A DNA stretch of 64,000 nt, taken from NCBI RefSeq assembly GCF_003116585.1, contig NZ_QEHM01000003.1, forward strand, positions 482,916 to 546,915, in the 5' to 3' direction. The position numbers and the translations under genes are program-made. Shown piece after piece: positions 44,627-53,352 of this stretch. The first letter of the stretch is position 1, and each line of letters begins with the position of its first letter. Below the pieces are notes generated by a model that worked only from the letters and a program-made list of their open reading frames with translations, did not search any database and was not told the origin of the DNA. This DNA is from Albibacillus kandeliae (GTDB taxonomy: Bacteria > Pseudomonadota > Alphaproteobacteria > Rhodobacterales > Rhodobacteraceae).

Positions 44627-45811
44627 ATGCCAGCGACGGATTTGCCGTTTTCACCCGAGGAGTATCAGAGCCGACTGGCACGCACCCGCGAGGTGATGGC
44701 AAGCAACGGTCTTGACGCGCTCTATCTCAGCGATCCTTCCAACATGGCGTGGCTCACCGGCTATGACGGTTGGTCGTTCTACGTGCACCAGGGTGTCATC
44801 GTGCTGCCGGATGGCGATCCGGTCTGGTGGGGGCGCGGAATCGACCGGAACGGCGCGCTGCGGACCGTCTGGATGGGTGAGGACCGGGTCTTTGGCTATG
44901 GCGACGACTACGTGCAGTCGACCACCTCGCACCCGATGCAGGATCTTGCCATGACCTTCTCCAAGCTGGGGATCGGGTCGGGCCGGATCGGGGTGGAACT
45001 CGACAACTACTACTTCTCGGCCCGCGCCATGCACACGCTGAACGCGTCGCTGCCCAAGGCGAGTTGGACCGATGCGACCGGAACCGTGAACCGCCTGCGG
45101 ACGGTGAAGTCGGAGGCGGAGATCGGGTTCATGCGCAAGGCGGCGGCGATCTCGGAGAAGATCGTCGACGGTTTGCTGGAGCGGATCGAGCCGGGCGTTG
45201 CCAAGAACGAGGTGGTGGCGGAGCTTTACCGTGACGCAATCAGCGGGGTCGAGGGCGCGTGGGGGGACTACCCCGCCATCGTGCCGATGTTGCCCTCGGG
45301 CGCGGATGCCAGCGCGCCGCACCTGACGTGGGACGGCAAACCCTTTGCCAGCGGGGAGGCGACCTTCTTCGAGATCTCGGGCTGCTACCGCCGCTATCAC
45401 GCACCCTTCTGCCGGACGCTGTTTCTTGGCACGCCGCCGGATGACATGCTGCGCGCCGAAGAGGCCGTGGTGGCCGGGCTGGAGGCCGGGCTGGACGCTG
45501 CCCGCGCCGGGAACCGTGCCTGCGACGTGGCGAATGCGCTTTACGGAGCGCTGGAGAAGGCCGGGATCACCAAGGACGGGCGCTGCGGCTACCCCATCGG
45601 TCTGAGCTATCCGCCCGACTGGGGCGAGCGCACCATTTCCTTGCGGCCCACTGACGAAACGGTGCTGGAGCCGGGCATGACCTTTCACTTCATGCCGGGT
45701 CTCTGGATGGAGAACTGGGGCCTCGAGATCACCGAGAGCATCCTGATCACGCCGGACGGCCCCGCCGAGACCTTCTGCAACCGGCCGCGAAAGCTGTTCG
45801 TGAAATCCTGA
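44627..45811 (+). CDS. M24-fold hydrolase, creatinase/DoeA (ectoine hydrolase)-like
   Basis: A 394-residue pita-bread-fold protein. It resembles the ectoine hydrolase DoeA/EutD branch, with LTGYDGWSFYVHQGV and SGADASAPHLTW. His232 matches the creatinase active-site His, but the metal ligands of Xaa-Pro peptidases are replaced: Asp to Glu249, Asp to Pro260, His to Tyr322, Glu to Met356; only a Glu near 370 remains. It is thus a metal-independent hydrolase, not an aminopeptidase. Its stop overlaps the start of an ArgE-like deacetylase by 1 nt, matching the DoeA-DoeB logic, but no ectoine uptake genes are nearby. Substrate open. Confidence 0.85.
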   Translation: MPATDLPFSPEEYQSRLARTREVMASNGLDALYLSDPSNMAWLTGYDGWSFYVHQGVIVLPDGDPVWWGRGIDRNGALRTVWMGEDRVFGYGDDYVQSTTSHPMQDLAMTFSKLGIGSGRIGVELDNYYFSARAMHTLNASLPKASWTDATGTVNRLRTVKSEAEIGFMRKAAAISEKIVDGLLERIEPGVAKNEVVAELYRDAISGVEGAWGDYPAIVPMLPSGADASAPHLTWDGKPFASGEATFFEISGCYRRYHAPFCRTLFLGTPPDDMLRAEEAVVAGLEAGLDAARAGNRACDVANALYGALEKAGITKDGRCGYPIGLSYPPDWGERTISLRPTDETVLEPGMTFHFMPGLWMENWGLEITESILITPDGPAETFCNRPRKLFVKS

Positions 45812-46974
45812 TGGCAGATCGCCTTGAAGACACGCTGGACCTGCTCCAGCGGCTGGTGGCCTATCCGACCGTCTCGGCGGACAGCAACCTTGAAATGATC
45901 GCCGACCTCGCCACCCGTCTGGGCGAGGTCGGTGCCCGTGTCGAACTGTTCCGCGACGAGAGCGGGCACAAGGCCAACCTCTTTGCCACGCTGGGCCCCG
46001 AGGGCGACGGCGGGCTGATCCTGTCCGGGCATACCGACGTGGTCCCGGCGGAGGAGGAATACTGGTCGTCCGATCCCTTTGCCCTGCACGAGCGCGATGG
46101 CCGGGTCTATGGGCGCGGCACCTGCGACATGAAGGGGTTCATCGCCGCCGCCACGGTGATGGCGCGGGAGTATGCGGAGCTGCCGCTGAAGCGGCCCCTG
46201 CACTTTGCCTTTACCTACGACGAGGAGGTCGGATGCCTCGGCGCCCGGGCGCTGGTGCCGGAGCTGCAGAAGCGCGGCCTGAAACCCGCGATGGCGATCA
46301 TCGGCGAACCGACGATGATGCGGGTGATCGAGGGGCACAAGGGGTGCTGCGAGTACACCGTCCGCTTTGCCGGGCTTGCCGGGCACGGCTCGGCCCCCGA
46401 GCGTGGGGTCAACGCGGCCGAGTATGCCGTGCGCTATGTCAGCCACCTGATGGGGCTGCGCGGTGACCTGATGATGCGCGCGCCCAAGAACAGTCGGTTC
46501 GACCCGCCTTGGACCACCATCAACATCGGCGGGCTGAACGCAGGTGTCGCGCATAACGTCATCGCGGGCTGGGCCGAGGTCGCCTGGGAGATGCGGCCGG
46601 TGCAGAAGGCCGACCAGGATTTCGTGAAGAAGGCCATCGAGACCTATGTCGAACGCGACCTGCTGCCGGCCATGCGCTCAATCCACCCGGCCTCGGCCAT
46701 CGAGACCGAGGTGATCGGCGAAGTCTCGGGCATGGAGATCATGGACGAGAACGAAGCGCGCGACCTGGTGACTGGCCTCGTGGGAGCCAATGGGGCCGAC
46801 GTGGTGCCCTTTGGCACCGAGGCCGGGCTGTTCCAGGAAATGGGCATGTCGGTTGCGGTCTGCGGGCCCGGGTCGATCGACCAGGCGCACAAGCCCGACG
46901 AGTACCTGAGCCTCGATCAGCTGTCGGGCTGTCTGACCATGCTCGAAGGGCTGGGGCGGAAACTCACGGCGTGA
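45811..46974 (+). CDS. argE: M20-family deacetylase, acetylornithine deacetylase (ArgE)-like
   Basis: A 387-residue M20 metallohydrolase. Zinc-ligand motifs are LSGHTDVVPAEE (His74, Asp76), GRGTCDMKGF (Asp106), TYDEEVGCLG (Glu138, Glu139) and the final QAHKPDEYL His. It resembles ArgE, which releases acetate from N-acetylornithine. Coupled directly (TGATG) to the DoeA-like hydrolase, it may instead deacetylate the acyclic product of that enzyme, as DoeB does. DoeB itself is a different sequence family, so the parallel is functional only. Convergent with spuC, with a shared terminator between. Confidence 0.88.
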   Translation: MADRLEDTLDLLQRLVAYPTVSADSNLEMIADLATRLGEVGARVELFRDESGHKANLFATLGPEGDGGLILSGHTDVVPAEEEYWSSDPFALHERDGRVYGRGTCDMKGFIAAATVMAREYAELPLKRPLHFAFTYDEEVGCLGARALVPELQKRGLKPAMAIIGEPTMMRVIEGHKGCCEYTVRFAGLAGHGSAPERGVNAAEYAVRYVSHLMGLRGDLMMRAPKNSRFDPPWTTINIGGLNAGVAHNVIAGWAEVAWEMRPVQKADQDFVKKAIETYVERDLLPAMRSIHPASAIETEVIGEVSGMEIMDENEARDLVTGLVGANGADVVPFGTEAGLFQEMGMSVAVCGPGSIDQAHKPDEYLSLDQLSGCLTMLEGLGRKLTA

Positions 46975-46985
46975 GGGCCGGATAG

Positions 46986-47020
46986 AAAAACGGCCCGGCG
47001 GGAGTTACCTGCCGGGCCGT
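46986..47020 (-). terminator. Rho-independent terminator between convergent argE-like and spuC-like genes
   Basis: ACGGCCCGGC pairs with GCCGGGCCGT around a short loop; on the minus strand the stem is followed by TTTTTC. It ends the aminotransferase transcript and may also serve the opposing gene. Confidence 0.9.
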
Positions 47021-47033
47021 CGTGAGTGGCAGC

Positions 47034-48431
47034 TTAAGCTGCGGCCTGCATCAGGCCCTTGGCCATGACGGCCTCGTAGGTTTCGTCGAGCGACTTGCGG
47101 GCGCGCTCGATCAGGATGTCGACCTCGGCCGGGGTGATGACCAGCGGCGGCGAGATGATCATCCGGTCGCCCACGTGGCGCATGACCAGAGCGTTGGCAA
47201 AGCAGCGCTCGCGGCACATGTAGCCCACGGTGCCCGCCTCGGACGCGAAGGCCGCGCGGGTGGCCTTGTTCGGGGTCAGGGCGATGGAGCCCATCATGCC
47301 CACGATCCGGGCCTCGCCCACCAGCGGGTGGTCGGTCAGCGCTTCCCATTTCTCCTTGAGGTAGGGCGCCACCACGTCACGGACGTGACCGATGATGTTC
47401 TCTTCCTCGATGATGCGCAGGTTCTCCAGCGCCACGGCGGCGGCCACCGGGTGACCGGAGTAGGTGTAGCCGTGGTTGAACTCGCAGGCGTTGATCACCT
47501 TGGCGACCTCGTCGCTCACGATCGAACCGCCGATCGGGATGTAGCCCGAGGACAGGCCCTTGGCGACGGTCATGATATCGGGACGGATGTCCATGGTCTG
47601 CGACCCGAACCAGTTGCCGGTCCGGCCAAAACCGCAGATCACCTCGTCGGCGATCAGCAGGACGCCGTACTTGTCGCAGATGCGCTGGATCTCGGGCCAG
47701 TAGGTCGCGGGCGGAACGATCACGCCACCGGCGCCCTGCACCGGCTCGGCGATGAAGGCCGCGACACGGTCTTCGCCGAGTTCTAGGATCGCCTTTTCCA
47801 GCTCCTGCGCTCGGGCGAGGCCGAAGTCCTCGGGCGACATGTCGCCGCCCTCGGCCCACCAGTGCGGCTGGGGAATGTGGTGGATGTTCGGAATCGGCAG
47901 ACCGCCCTGCGAGTGGATGCCGACCATGCCGCCGAGCGAGCCGCTGCCCATCGACGAGCCGTGGTAGCCGTTCCAGCGCGCGATCACGACGTTCTTGTCC
48001 GGCTTGCCCTTCTGCGCCCAGTAGGTGCGCACCATCCGCAGGTTGGTGTCGTTCGCTTCGCTGCCCGACCCTGCGTAGAAGATGTGGTTCAGATCGCCCG
48101 GCGCCAGCTCGGCCAGCTTCTGCGAGAGCGCGATGACCGGAACGTGGGTCGTCTGGAAGAAGGTGTTGTAATACGGCAGTTCTTTCATCTGCCGCGCGGC
48201 GACATCGGCCAGTTCGTCACGGCCATAGCCGATGTTGACGCACCAGAGACCGGCCATCGCGTCGAGGATCTCGATGCCCTCGCTGTCGGTCAGGTAGACG
48301 CCCTTGGCACGGGTGATGACGCGTGCGCCCTTGGCCGACAGTTCGTCGCCCGTGGTGAACGGGTGCATGTGGTGAGCCGCATCGATCCTTTGCAGTTCTT
48401 CCGTCGGCATGTGGTTGGTGATCGCGGGCAT
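47034..48431 (-). CDS. spuC: Class III aminotransferase, putrescine-pyruvate transaminase (SpuC)-like
   Basis: A 465-residue PLP class III transaminase. The cofactor lysine is in TVAKGLSSGYIPIGG, the PLP-phosphate loop is FYAGSGSEANDTNLRM, and LLIADEVICGFGRTGNWFG carries the Asp that contacts the pyridine nitrogen. The sequence is of the polyamine/omega-amine-pyruvate transaminase type. It converts putrescine to 4-aminobutanal in bacteria that catabolise imported putrescine. It lies downstream of, and same-strand with, a GntR regulator, and divergent from potFGHI. Amine specificity is inferred from this context. Confidence 0.88.
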   Translation of the reverse strand: MPAITNHMPTEELQRIDAAHHMHPFTTGDELSAKGARVITRAKGVYLTDSEGIEILDAMAGLWCVNIGYGRDELADVAARQMKELPYYNTFFQTTHVPVIALSQKLAELAPGDLNHIFYAGSGSEANDTNLRMVRTYWAQKGKPDKNVVIARWNGYHGSSMGSGSLGGMVGIHSQGGLPIPNIHHIPQPHWWAEGGDMSPEDFGLARAQELEKAILELGEDRVAAFIAEPVQGAGGVIVPPATYWPEIQRICDKYGVLLIADEVICGFGRTGNWFGSQTMDIRPDIMTVAKGLSSGYIPIGGSIVSDEVAKVINACEFNHGYTYSGHPVAAAVALENLRIIEEENIIGHVRDVVAPYLKEKWEALTDHPLVGEARIVGMMGSIALTPNKATRAAFASEAGTVGYMCRERCFANALVMRHVGDRMIISPPLVITPAEVDILIERARKSLDETYEAVMAKGLMQAAA

Positions 48432-48464
48432 GGCAAAGAGTCCCCTGGTTCAAAATCCGCCCCA

Positions 48465-48480
48465 GAATATGATCAAATTC
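48465..48480. promoter_or_regulatory. Candidate GntR operator upstream of spuC
   Basis: GAATATGATCAAATTC pairs at 7 of 8 symmetric positions around a TGATCA centre. It lies 34 nt upstream of the spuC start, in the 65-bp gap after the GntR gene. A shorter TTGATCAA occurs upstream of potF at 49282-49289. Confidence 0.6.
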
Positions 48481-48496
48481 GGGAGTGTCAATCGAA

Positions 48497-49183
48497 TCAC
48501 GTATCGAGGTCGAGTGCAGCGGCGATCTGCTCCATGCCCTGATCAATGTCCTGCCCCATCGCCCGGGCCGCGGCCGCCTCGTCCTGCCGTTCGAGCGCGT
48601 CGAGGATATCCTTGTGACGGTCGGGCAGGTTCTGGGTGCCGAAACGTCCGCAGACCACCCGCAGCGGCGGCCCGGAACGGAGCCAGAGCCTGTCGGCCTG
48701 CTCGGCCATGATGGGCGCCTTGGCGTGTTCGTAGATGCGGGTGTGGAAGCGGTAGTTCAGCGCCAGGTAGCCGACCACGTTGCCCTTGGCGATGGCGCCG
48801 TCGAGCTCGGTGTCGATCTGGTTCAGCTCGGCGAGCACCTCGGGCGTGATGCGCCGCGTGGCCCGGCGCGTCAGTTCGGTTTCAATTGTTTTCCTGATGA
48901 AAACGAGCTGCTCCAGATCGTCCATCGTGAGCGTCGGAACGATCACCCTGCGGTTGCCGAGAAACACCAGCGCACCGTCGGATGTCAGCCGGCGGATCGC
49001 CTCGCGGACCGGGGTCATCCCGACCCCCAGTGCCTCGACCAGCCCCTGGATGGTGACCGGCTGACCGGGGGCGAGTTCGCCGAACAGGATCCGGCCGCGC
49101 AGCTCCTGGTAGACCTGTTCGTGAATCGGCGATGCCGGTCGCGTCTCGCCGTCCGTATCTGCCGCTTTTTTCACCACGCCCAT
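48497..49183 (-). CDS. GntR-family (FadR/FCD subfamily) transcriptional regulator
   Basis: A 228-residue regulator. The winged helix (about 18-85) reads IHEQVYQELRGRILFGELAPG...MTPVREAIRRLTSDGAL. The C-terminal all-helical FCD domain (about 95-220) has the metal-ligand-like pattern of the family (Asp/His within NYRFHTRIYEHA and RHKDILDALERQD). It is upstream of spuC on the same strand and divergent from potF by 152 bp, so it probably controls both putrescine uptake and breakdown through TGATCA-centred sites. Confidence 0.93.
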   Translation of the reverse strand: MGVVKKAADTDGETRPASPIHEQVYQELRGRILFGELAPGQPVTIQGLVEALGVGMTPVREAIRRLTSDGALVFLGNRRVIVPTLTMDDLEQLVFIRKTIETELTRRATRRITPEVLAELNQIDTELDGAIAKGNVVGYLALNYRFHTRIYEHAKAPIMAEQADRLWLRSGPPLRVVCGRFGTQNLPDRHKDILDALERQDEAAAARAMGQDIDQGMEQIAAALDLDT

Positions 49184-49281
49184 TCCTCGCCCTCCGTCAA
49201 GCCCGCCGCGCCCGACCGTCGATACTTGCGTCGGTCCCGGACCCGTGGAAACATAAAGACTATTGCCGCGAAAGGCAAAAC

Positions 49282-49291
49282 TTGATCAAAT
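49282..49291. promoter_or_regulatory. TGATCA-type half-conserved operator upstream of potF
   Basis: TTGATCAAAT contains an 8-bp palindrome and shares TGATCAAAT with the stronger site at 48465-48480. It lies 45 nt before the potF ATG and is also upstream of the GntR gene. Confidence 0.4.
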
Positions 49292-49335
49292 AAAAACACA
49301 ACCGGAAAAAACCCGGAACTCCAAGGGAGACACTC

Positions 49336-50421
49336 ATGAAAGCCCAAACTCTGGCATTTGCCTCTGCGCTGGCCCTTTCTGCTGCCGCCGCTCAGGCAGA
49401 AGAAGTCCGCGTCTACAACTGGTCCGACTACATCGATGAATCGTTGCTGACCAAGTTCGAAGAAGAAACCGGAATTGACCTGATCTACGACGTCTTCGAC
49501 AGCAACGAAGTCCTTGAAACCAAGATGCTGGCCGGCGGATCGGGCTATGACGTCGTGGTTCCCTCGGGCACGTTCCTGCAGCGCCAGATTCAGGCCGGTG
49601 CCTTCCAGAAGCTCGACAAGTCCAAGCTGCCGAACATCGGCAACATGTGGGACGTGATCATGGACCGCACGGCCCAGTACGACCCCGGCAACGAATACGC
49701 CATCAACTACATGTGGGGCACCACCGGGCTTGGCGTGAACCTGACCAAGGTCAAGGAAGTGCTGGGCGAGGACGCCCCGATCGACTCGCTGGCGCTGATC
49801 TTCGATCCGGCGAACATGGAAAAGCTGCAGAGCTGCGGCGTTCACCTGCTTGACGCGCCGACCGAGATGATCCCGGCCGCGCTGAAGTATATCGGTGAAG
49901 ACCCCGACAGCCAGGATCCGGACGTCATCGCCAAGACCGAAGCGGTCTTTGAAGCGATCCGCCCCTACGTGCTGAAGTTCCACAACTCGGAATACATCAA
50001 CGCGCTGGCCAACGGCGACATCTGCGTGGCCTTCGGCTGGTCGGGTGACGTCCTGCAGGCCCGTGACCGCGCCGCCGAGGCCGACAACGGCGTCGAGATC
50101 GCCTACAACGCGCCCAAGGAAGGCGCGCTGATGTGGTTCGACGAGATGGCGATCCCGGTCGATGCACCGAACCCGGACGGCGCCCACAAGTTCCTGAACT
50201 TCATCATGGATGCCCAGAACATGGCCGCGGCGTCGAACTACGTCTACTACGCCAACGGCAACAAGGCCTCGCAGGAGTTTCTCGAAGAGGACGTGATCGG
50301 TGATCCGGCCATCTACCCGACCGAGGAAACCGTTGCGAACCTCTACACCACCACGCCCTATGACGCCAAAGTGCAGCGTGTCGTCACGCGCCTCTGGACC
50401 AAGGTGAAATCGGGCACCTGA
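49336..50421 (+). CDS. potF: Putrescine-binding periplasmic protein PotF/SpuD-like
   Basis: A 361-residue binding protein with signal peptide MKAQTLAFASALALSAAAAQA. The mature start EEVRVYNWSDYIDESLLTKF is the polyamine-binding signature, followed by FEEETGIDLIYDVFDSNEVLE and YDVVVPSGTFLQRQI. GDICVAFGWSGDVLQA and EGALMWFDEMAIPVDA match PotF/SpuD ligand-contact regions. It is the first gene of the pot operon with GGGAG just upstream, and is followed by a hairpin terminator before potG, which would lower downstream expression. Confidence 0.95.
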   Translation: MKAQTLAFASALALSAAAAQAEEVRVYNWSDYIDESLLTKFEEETGIDLIYDVFDSNEVLETKMLAGGSGYDVVVPSGTFLQRQIQAGAFQKLDKSKLPNIGNMWDVIMDRTAQYDPGNEYAINYMWGTTGLGVNLTKVKEVLGEDAPIDSLALIFDPANMEKLQSCGVHLLDAPTEMIPAALKYIGEDPDSQDPDVIAKTEAVFEAIRPYVLKFHNSEYINALANGDICVAFGWSGDVLQARDRAAEADNGVEIAYNAPKEGALMWFDEMAIPVDAPNPDGAHKFLNFIMDAQNMAAASNYVYYANGNKASQEFLEEDVIGDPAIYPTEETVANLYTTTPYDAKVQRVVTRLWTKVKSGT

Positions 50422-50434
50422 GCCCGAAACTGAG

Positions 50435-50461
50435 AGGCGGGCCCATCGCGGCCCGCCTTTT
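50435..50461 (+). terminator. Intra-operon terminator/attenuator between potF and potG
   Basis: AGGCGGGCC pairs with GGCCCGCCT around a CATCGC loop and is followed by TTTT including the stem's last base. It lies 13 nt after the potF stop. It probably permits partial read-through so that the binding protein exceeds the membrane components. Confidence 0.8.
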
Positions 50462-50488
50462 CATGTCGTGACTGCAAGAGGGCCTGCC

Positions 50489-51616
50489 TTGAATTCCACC
50501 GTATTCGCTCCGTGGGAAGATCCCGAGAAGAAACCCCTGATCCGTTTCCAGAACGTCACCAAGAAATTCGGGACGTTTACCGCGATCGACAACCTGTCGC
50601 TGGATATCTACGAACGGGAATTCTTCGCGCTCCTCGGCCCGTCGGGCTGTGGCAAGACCACGATGATGCGGATGCTGGCGGGTTTCGAGACCCCGACGTC
50701 CGGCCGGATCGAACTGGCTGGCAAGAACATCATCCCGGTGCCGCCGAACAAGCGTGCCACCAACATGATGTTCCAGTCCTACGCCCTGTTCCCGCACCTC
50801 ACCGTCTGGGACAACATCGCCTTTGGCCTGCGCCGCGAGGGGATGGAGAAGGACAAGATGAACGCGCGCGTCGAGGAGATGCTGCGCCTGACCCGGCTCG
50901 AACGCTTTGCCAAGCGCAAGCCGCACCAGATTTCCGGGGGCCAGCGCCAGCGCGTCGCCCTCGCCCGCTCGCTGGCCAAGGCCCCTACCCTGCTCCTGCT
51001 GGACGAACCGCTGGGCGCGCTTGACGCCAAGCTGCGCCAGGACACGCAGTTCGAGCTGATGGATATCCAGGAAAAGACCGGCACCACCTTCGTGATCGTG
51101 ACCCACGACCAGGAAGAGGCGATGACCGTCGCGAGCCGCATCGCCGTGATGGACGAGGGCCAGCTGATCCAGGTCGCGACGCCCGACCGGATCTATGAAA
51201 CGCCCGTCTCGGTCTACGTGGCCGACTTCATCGGCGACGTGAACATCATCGAAGGCAAGACCACCCTGATCGAGGACGGCCAGTACCAGATCGACTGGGC
51301 CGAGGGGCAAATGCCCCTGCACGCCGCCTCGTCGCAGCCCTTTGACAAGGGCCAGACCTGCTTTGTCGCCATCCGGCCCGAGAAGGTCGCGATTTCGGCG
51401 GAGAAGCCGCAGGCGGCGGACAACATCGTTCAGGGCAAGGTGCTGGACATCGCCTATCTCGGCAACCTGTCCACCTACCACGTCGAGCTGGCGGACGGGA
51501 CGATCATCAAGTCGCAGACGGCCAACACGCGGCGGATCGCGCGGCGGTCCTTTACCTGGGGCGATACGGTGTGGCTGTCATGGACCGCCACCGCCGGGGT
51601 GATGCTGGCCCGATGA
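50489..51616 (+). CDS. potG: Putrescine ABC transporter ATP-binding protein PotG-like
   Basis: A 375-residue ATPase. Walker A is GPSGCGKTTMMRM, the signature is ISGGQRQRVALARSL and Walker B is LLLLDEPLGALD, then VTHDQEEAMTVASRI. The C-terminal TOBE region contains FVAIRPEKVAIS. The TTG at 50489 is preferred over a GTG at 50468 because AAGAGGG sits about 6 nt before it; both start codons are non-standard. The terminator at 50435-50461 separates it from potF. Next gene, potH, starts 39 nt downstream. Confidence 0.93.
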   Translation: MNSTVFAPWEDPEKKPLIRFQNVTKKFGTFTAIDNLSLDIYEREFFALLGPSGCGKTTMMRMLAGFETPTSGRIELAGKNIIPVPPNKRATNMMFQSYALFPHLTVWDNIAFGLRREGMEKDKMNARVEEMLRLTRLERFAKRKPHQISGGQRQRVALARSLAKAPTLLLLDEPLGALDAKLRQDTQFELMDIQEKTGTTFVIVTHDQEEAMTVASRIAVMDEGQLIQVATPDRIYETPVSVYVADFIGDVNIIEGKTTLIEDGQYQIDWAEGQMPLHAASSQPFDKGQTCFVAIRPEKVAISAEKPQAADNIVQGKVLDIAYLGNLSTYHVELADGTIIKSQTANTRRIARRSFTWGDTVWLSWTATAGVMLAR

Positions 51617-51655
51617 CGGTGCGGCGTAGCAATCCGACCCGCCGGGGAGGCCGCC

Positions 51656-52537
51656 ATGCGTAAGTTCTTCCTGATCGCGGTGCCCTATGCCTGGCTGCTG
51701 GCGCTGTTCCTGATCCCCTTCTTCATCGTCCTCAAGATTTCCTTGTCGGACGTGGCCCTCGCGCGGCCGCCCTATGTTCCGCAGTTCTCGTGGGACGACG
51801 GGATCATGGCCTTTCTCAGGGACCTGGATTTCGAGAACTTCGTCTTCCTGACCGAGGATTCCCTCTACTGGAAAGCCTACCTCTCCAGCGTTTCCATCGC
51901 CGGTCTCTCGACCATCCTGACGCTGACGATCGGCTATCCGCTGGCCTACGGCATGGCCCGCGCGCCGGAAGAATGGCGCGCCACGCTGATGATGCTGATC
52001 ATCCTGCCGTTCTGGACCTCGTTCCTGATCCGCGTCTACGCCTGGATGGGCATCCTCAGCCAGGAAGGTCTGCTGAACCAGTTCCTGATGTGGACGGGGC
52101 TGATCAGCGAACCGCTGATGATCCTGAACACCCCCACGGCGGTCTATATCGGGATCGTCTACACCTACCTGCCCTTCATGGTCCTGCCGATCTACTCGGC
52201 GCTCGACCGGATGGACGGCTCGCTGATCGAAGCGGCCGAGGATCTTGGCTGTTCGCGCCTCTCGGCGTTCTGGCTGGTGACCGTTCCGCTGTCGCGCAAC
52301 GGGATCATCGCGGGCTGTTTCCTTGTCTTCATCCCGGCGCTCGGTGAGTTCGTCATCCCGTCGCTGCTGGGCGGGTCCGGCACGCTGATGATCGGCAAGG
52401 TACTCTGGGAAGAGTTCTTCTCGAACCGCGACTGGCCCGTGGCCTCGGCCGTGGCCGTGATCCTGCTGCTGATCCTCGTGATCCCGATCGTGCTGTTTCA
52501 GCGCAACCAGCAGGACGCAGAGGAGGCCGCCAAATGA
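51656..52537 (+). CDS. potH: Putrescine ABC transporter permease PotH-like
   Basis: A 293-residue inner-membrane permease with about six helices (first at about 8-25, VPYAWLLALFLIPFFIVLKI). The EAA loop is AAEDLGCSRLSAFWLVTVPLSRNG. It has normal PotH length, unlike the oversized PotB-like permease at 39928-41685. GGGGAGG precedes the ATG at 51656 by about 7 nt. It overlaps potI by 4 nt (ATGA), as usual for the two permeases of one channel. Confidence 0.94.
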   Translation: MRKFFLIAVPYAWLLALFLIPFFIVLKISLSDVALARPPYVPQFSWDDGIMAFLRDLDFENFVFLTEDSLYWKAYLSSVSIAGLSTILTLTIGYPLAYGMARAPEEWRATLMMLIILPFWTSFLIRVYAWMGILSQEGLLNQFLMWTGLISEPLMILNTPTAVYIGIVYTYLPFMVLPIYSALDRMDGSLIEAAEDLGCSRLSAFWLVTVPLSRNGIIAGCFLVFIPALGEFVIPSLLGGSGTLMIGKVLWEEFFSNRDWPVASAVAVILLLILVIPIVLFQRNQQDAEEAAK

Positions 52538-53352
52538 ATCGCTTCAGCTGGTTCAACGCGGTGTCGCTGACCTTTGGCTTCGCCTTCCTCTACATCCCGA
52601 TGATCATCCTCGTCACCTACAGCTTCAACGAGAGCAAGCTGGTGACGGTCTGGGCGGGCTTCTCGACCAAGTGGTACGGCGAATTGTTCCGTGACCAGGC
52701 CTTCCTCGATGCGGCATGGGTCACGCTGCGCGTCGCCGTGTTCTCGTCGACGCTTGCCACCATCCTTGGCACCATGGCGGCCTACGTGCTGATCCGGGCC
52801 GGGCGGTTCACCGGGCGCACGCTGTTCTCGGGCATGATCTATGCGCCGCTGGTGATGCCCGACGTGATCACCGGCCTCGCGTTGCTGCTGCTCTTCATCG
52901 GTGTCGGGCTTGACCGCGGCGTGCTGACCGTGGTGCTGGCGCATACCACCTTTGCCATGTGCTACGTCTCGGTCGTAGTCTCGTCGCGGCTCGCCACCTT
53001 TGACCAGTCGCTGGAAGAGGCCGCCCTCGATCTTGGCTGTTCGCCGGCACAGGCCTTTCGCCTGGTCACCCTGCCAATCATCGCCCCGGCGGTGATCTCG
53101 GGCTGGCTGCTGGCCTTCACCCTCTCTCTCGATGACCTCGTCATCGCCTCTTTCACCACCGGACCTTCGGCGACCACCCTGCCGATCAAGATCTTCTCGG
53201 CCGTCCGGCTGGGGGTCAGCCCGGAAATCAATGCCCTGTCGACCATCATGATCGGGATCGTGACCGCGGGTGTGATCACCGCGTCGGTGATCTCCAAGCG
53301 CAACATGGTCCGCCAACGCAGGGAAGAACAGGCAGCGGCGCGCGCGCAATGA
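52534..53352 (+). CDS. potI: Putrescine ABC transporter permease PotI-like
   Basis: A 272-residue permease with six predicted helices and EAA loop AALDLGCSPAQAFRLVTLP. Segments VSLTFGFAFLYIPMIILVTYSFN and LAFTLSLDDLVIASFTTGP are typical of PotI/PotC, giving the second half of the membrane pore. It overlaps potH by 4 nt at its start and the FAD oxidoreductase by 4 nt at its end, so all three are translationally coupled. The C-terminus is basic and polar (RNMVRQRREEQAAARAQ). Confidence 0.94.
   Translation: MNRFSWFNAVSLTFGFAFLYIPMIILVTYSFNESKLVTVWAGFSTKWYGELFRDQAFLDAAWVTLRVAVFSSTLATILGTMAAYVLIRAGRFTGRTLFSGMIYAPLVMPDVITGLALLLLFIGVGLDRGVLTVVLAHTTFAMCYVSVVVSSRLATFDQSLEEAALDLGCSPAQAFRLVTLPIIAPAVISGWLLAFTLSLDDLVIASFTTGPSATTLPIKIFSAVRLGVSPEINALSTIMIGIVTAGVITASVISKRNMVRQRREEQAAARAQ

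Noticed and set aside
44627-45811. Annotation as Xaa-Pro aminopeptidase
   Set aside because: Four of the five metal-ligand positions are replaced, so a metal-dependent peptidase is not supported.
45811-46974. Annotation as DoeB (N-acetyl-diaminobutyrate deacetylase)
   Set aside because: The sequence is M20/ArgE-type with its zinc motifs, not the DoeB family; only a functional parallel is proposed.
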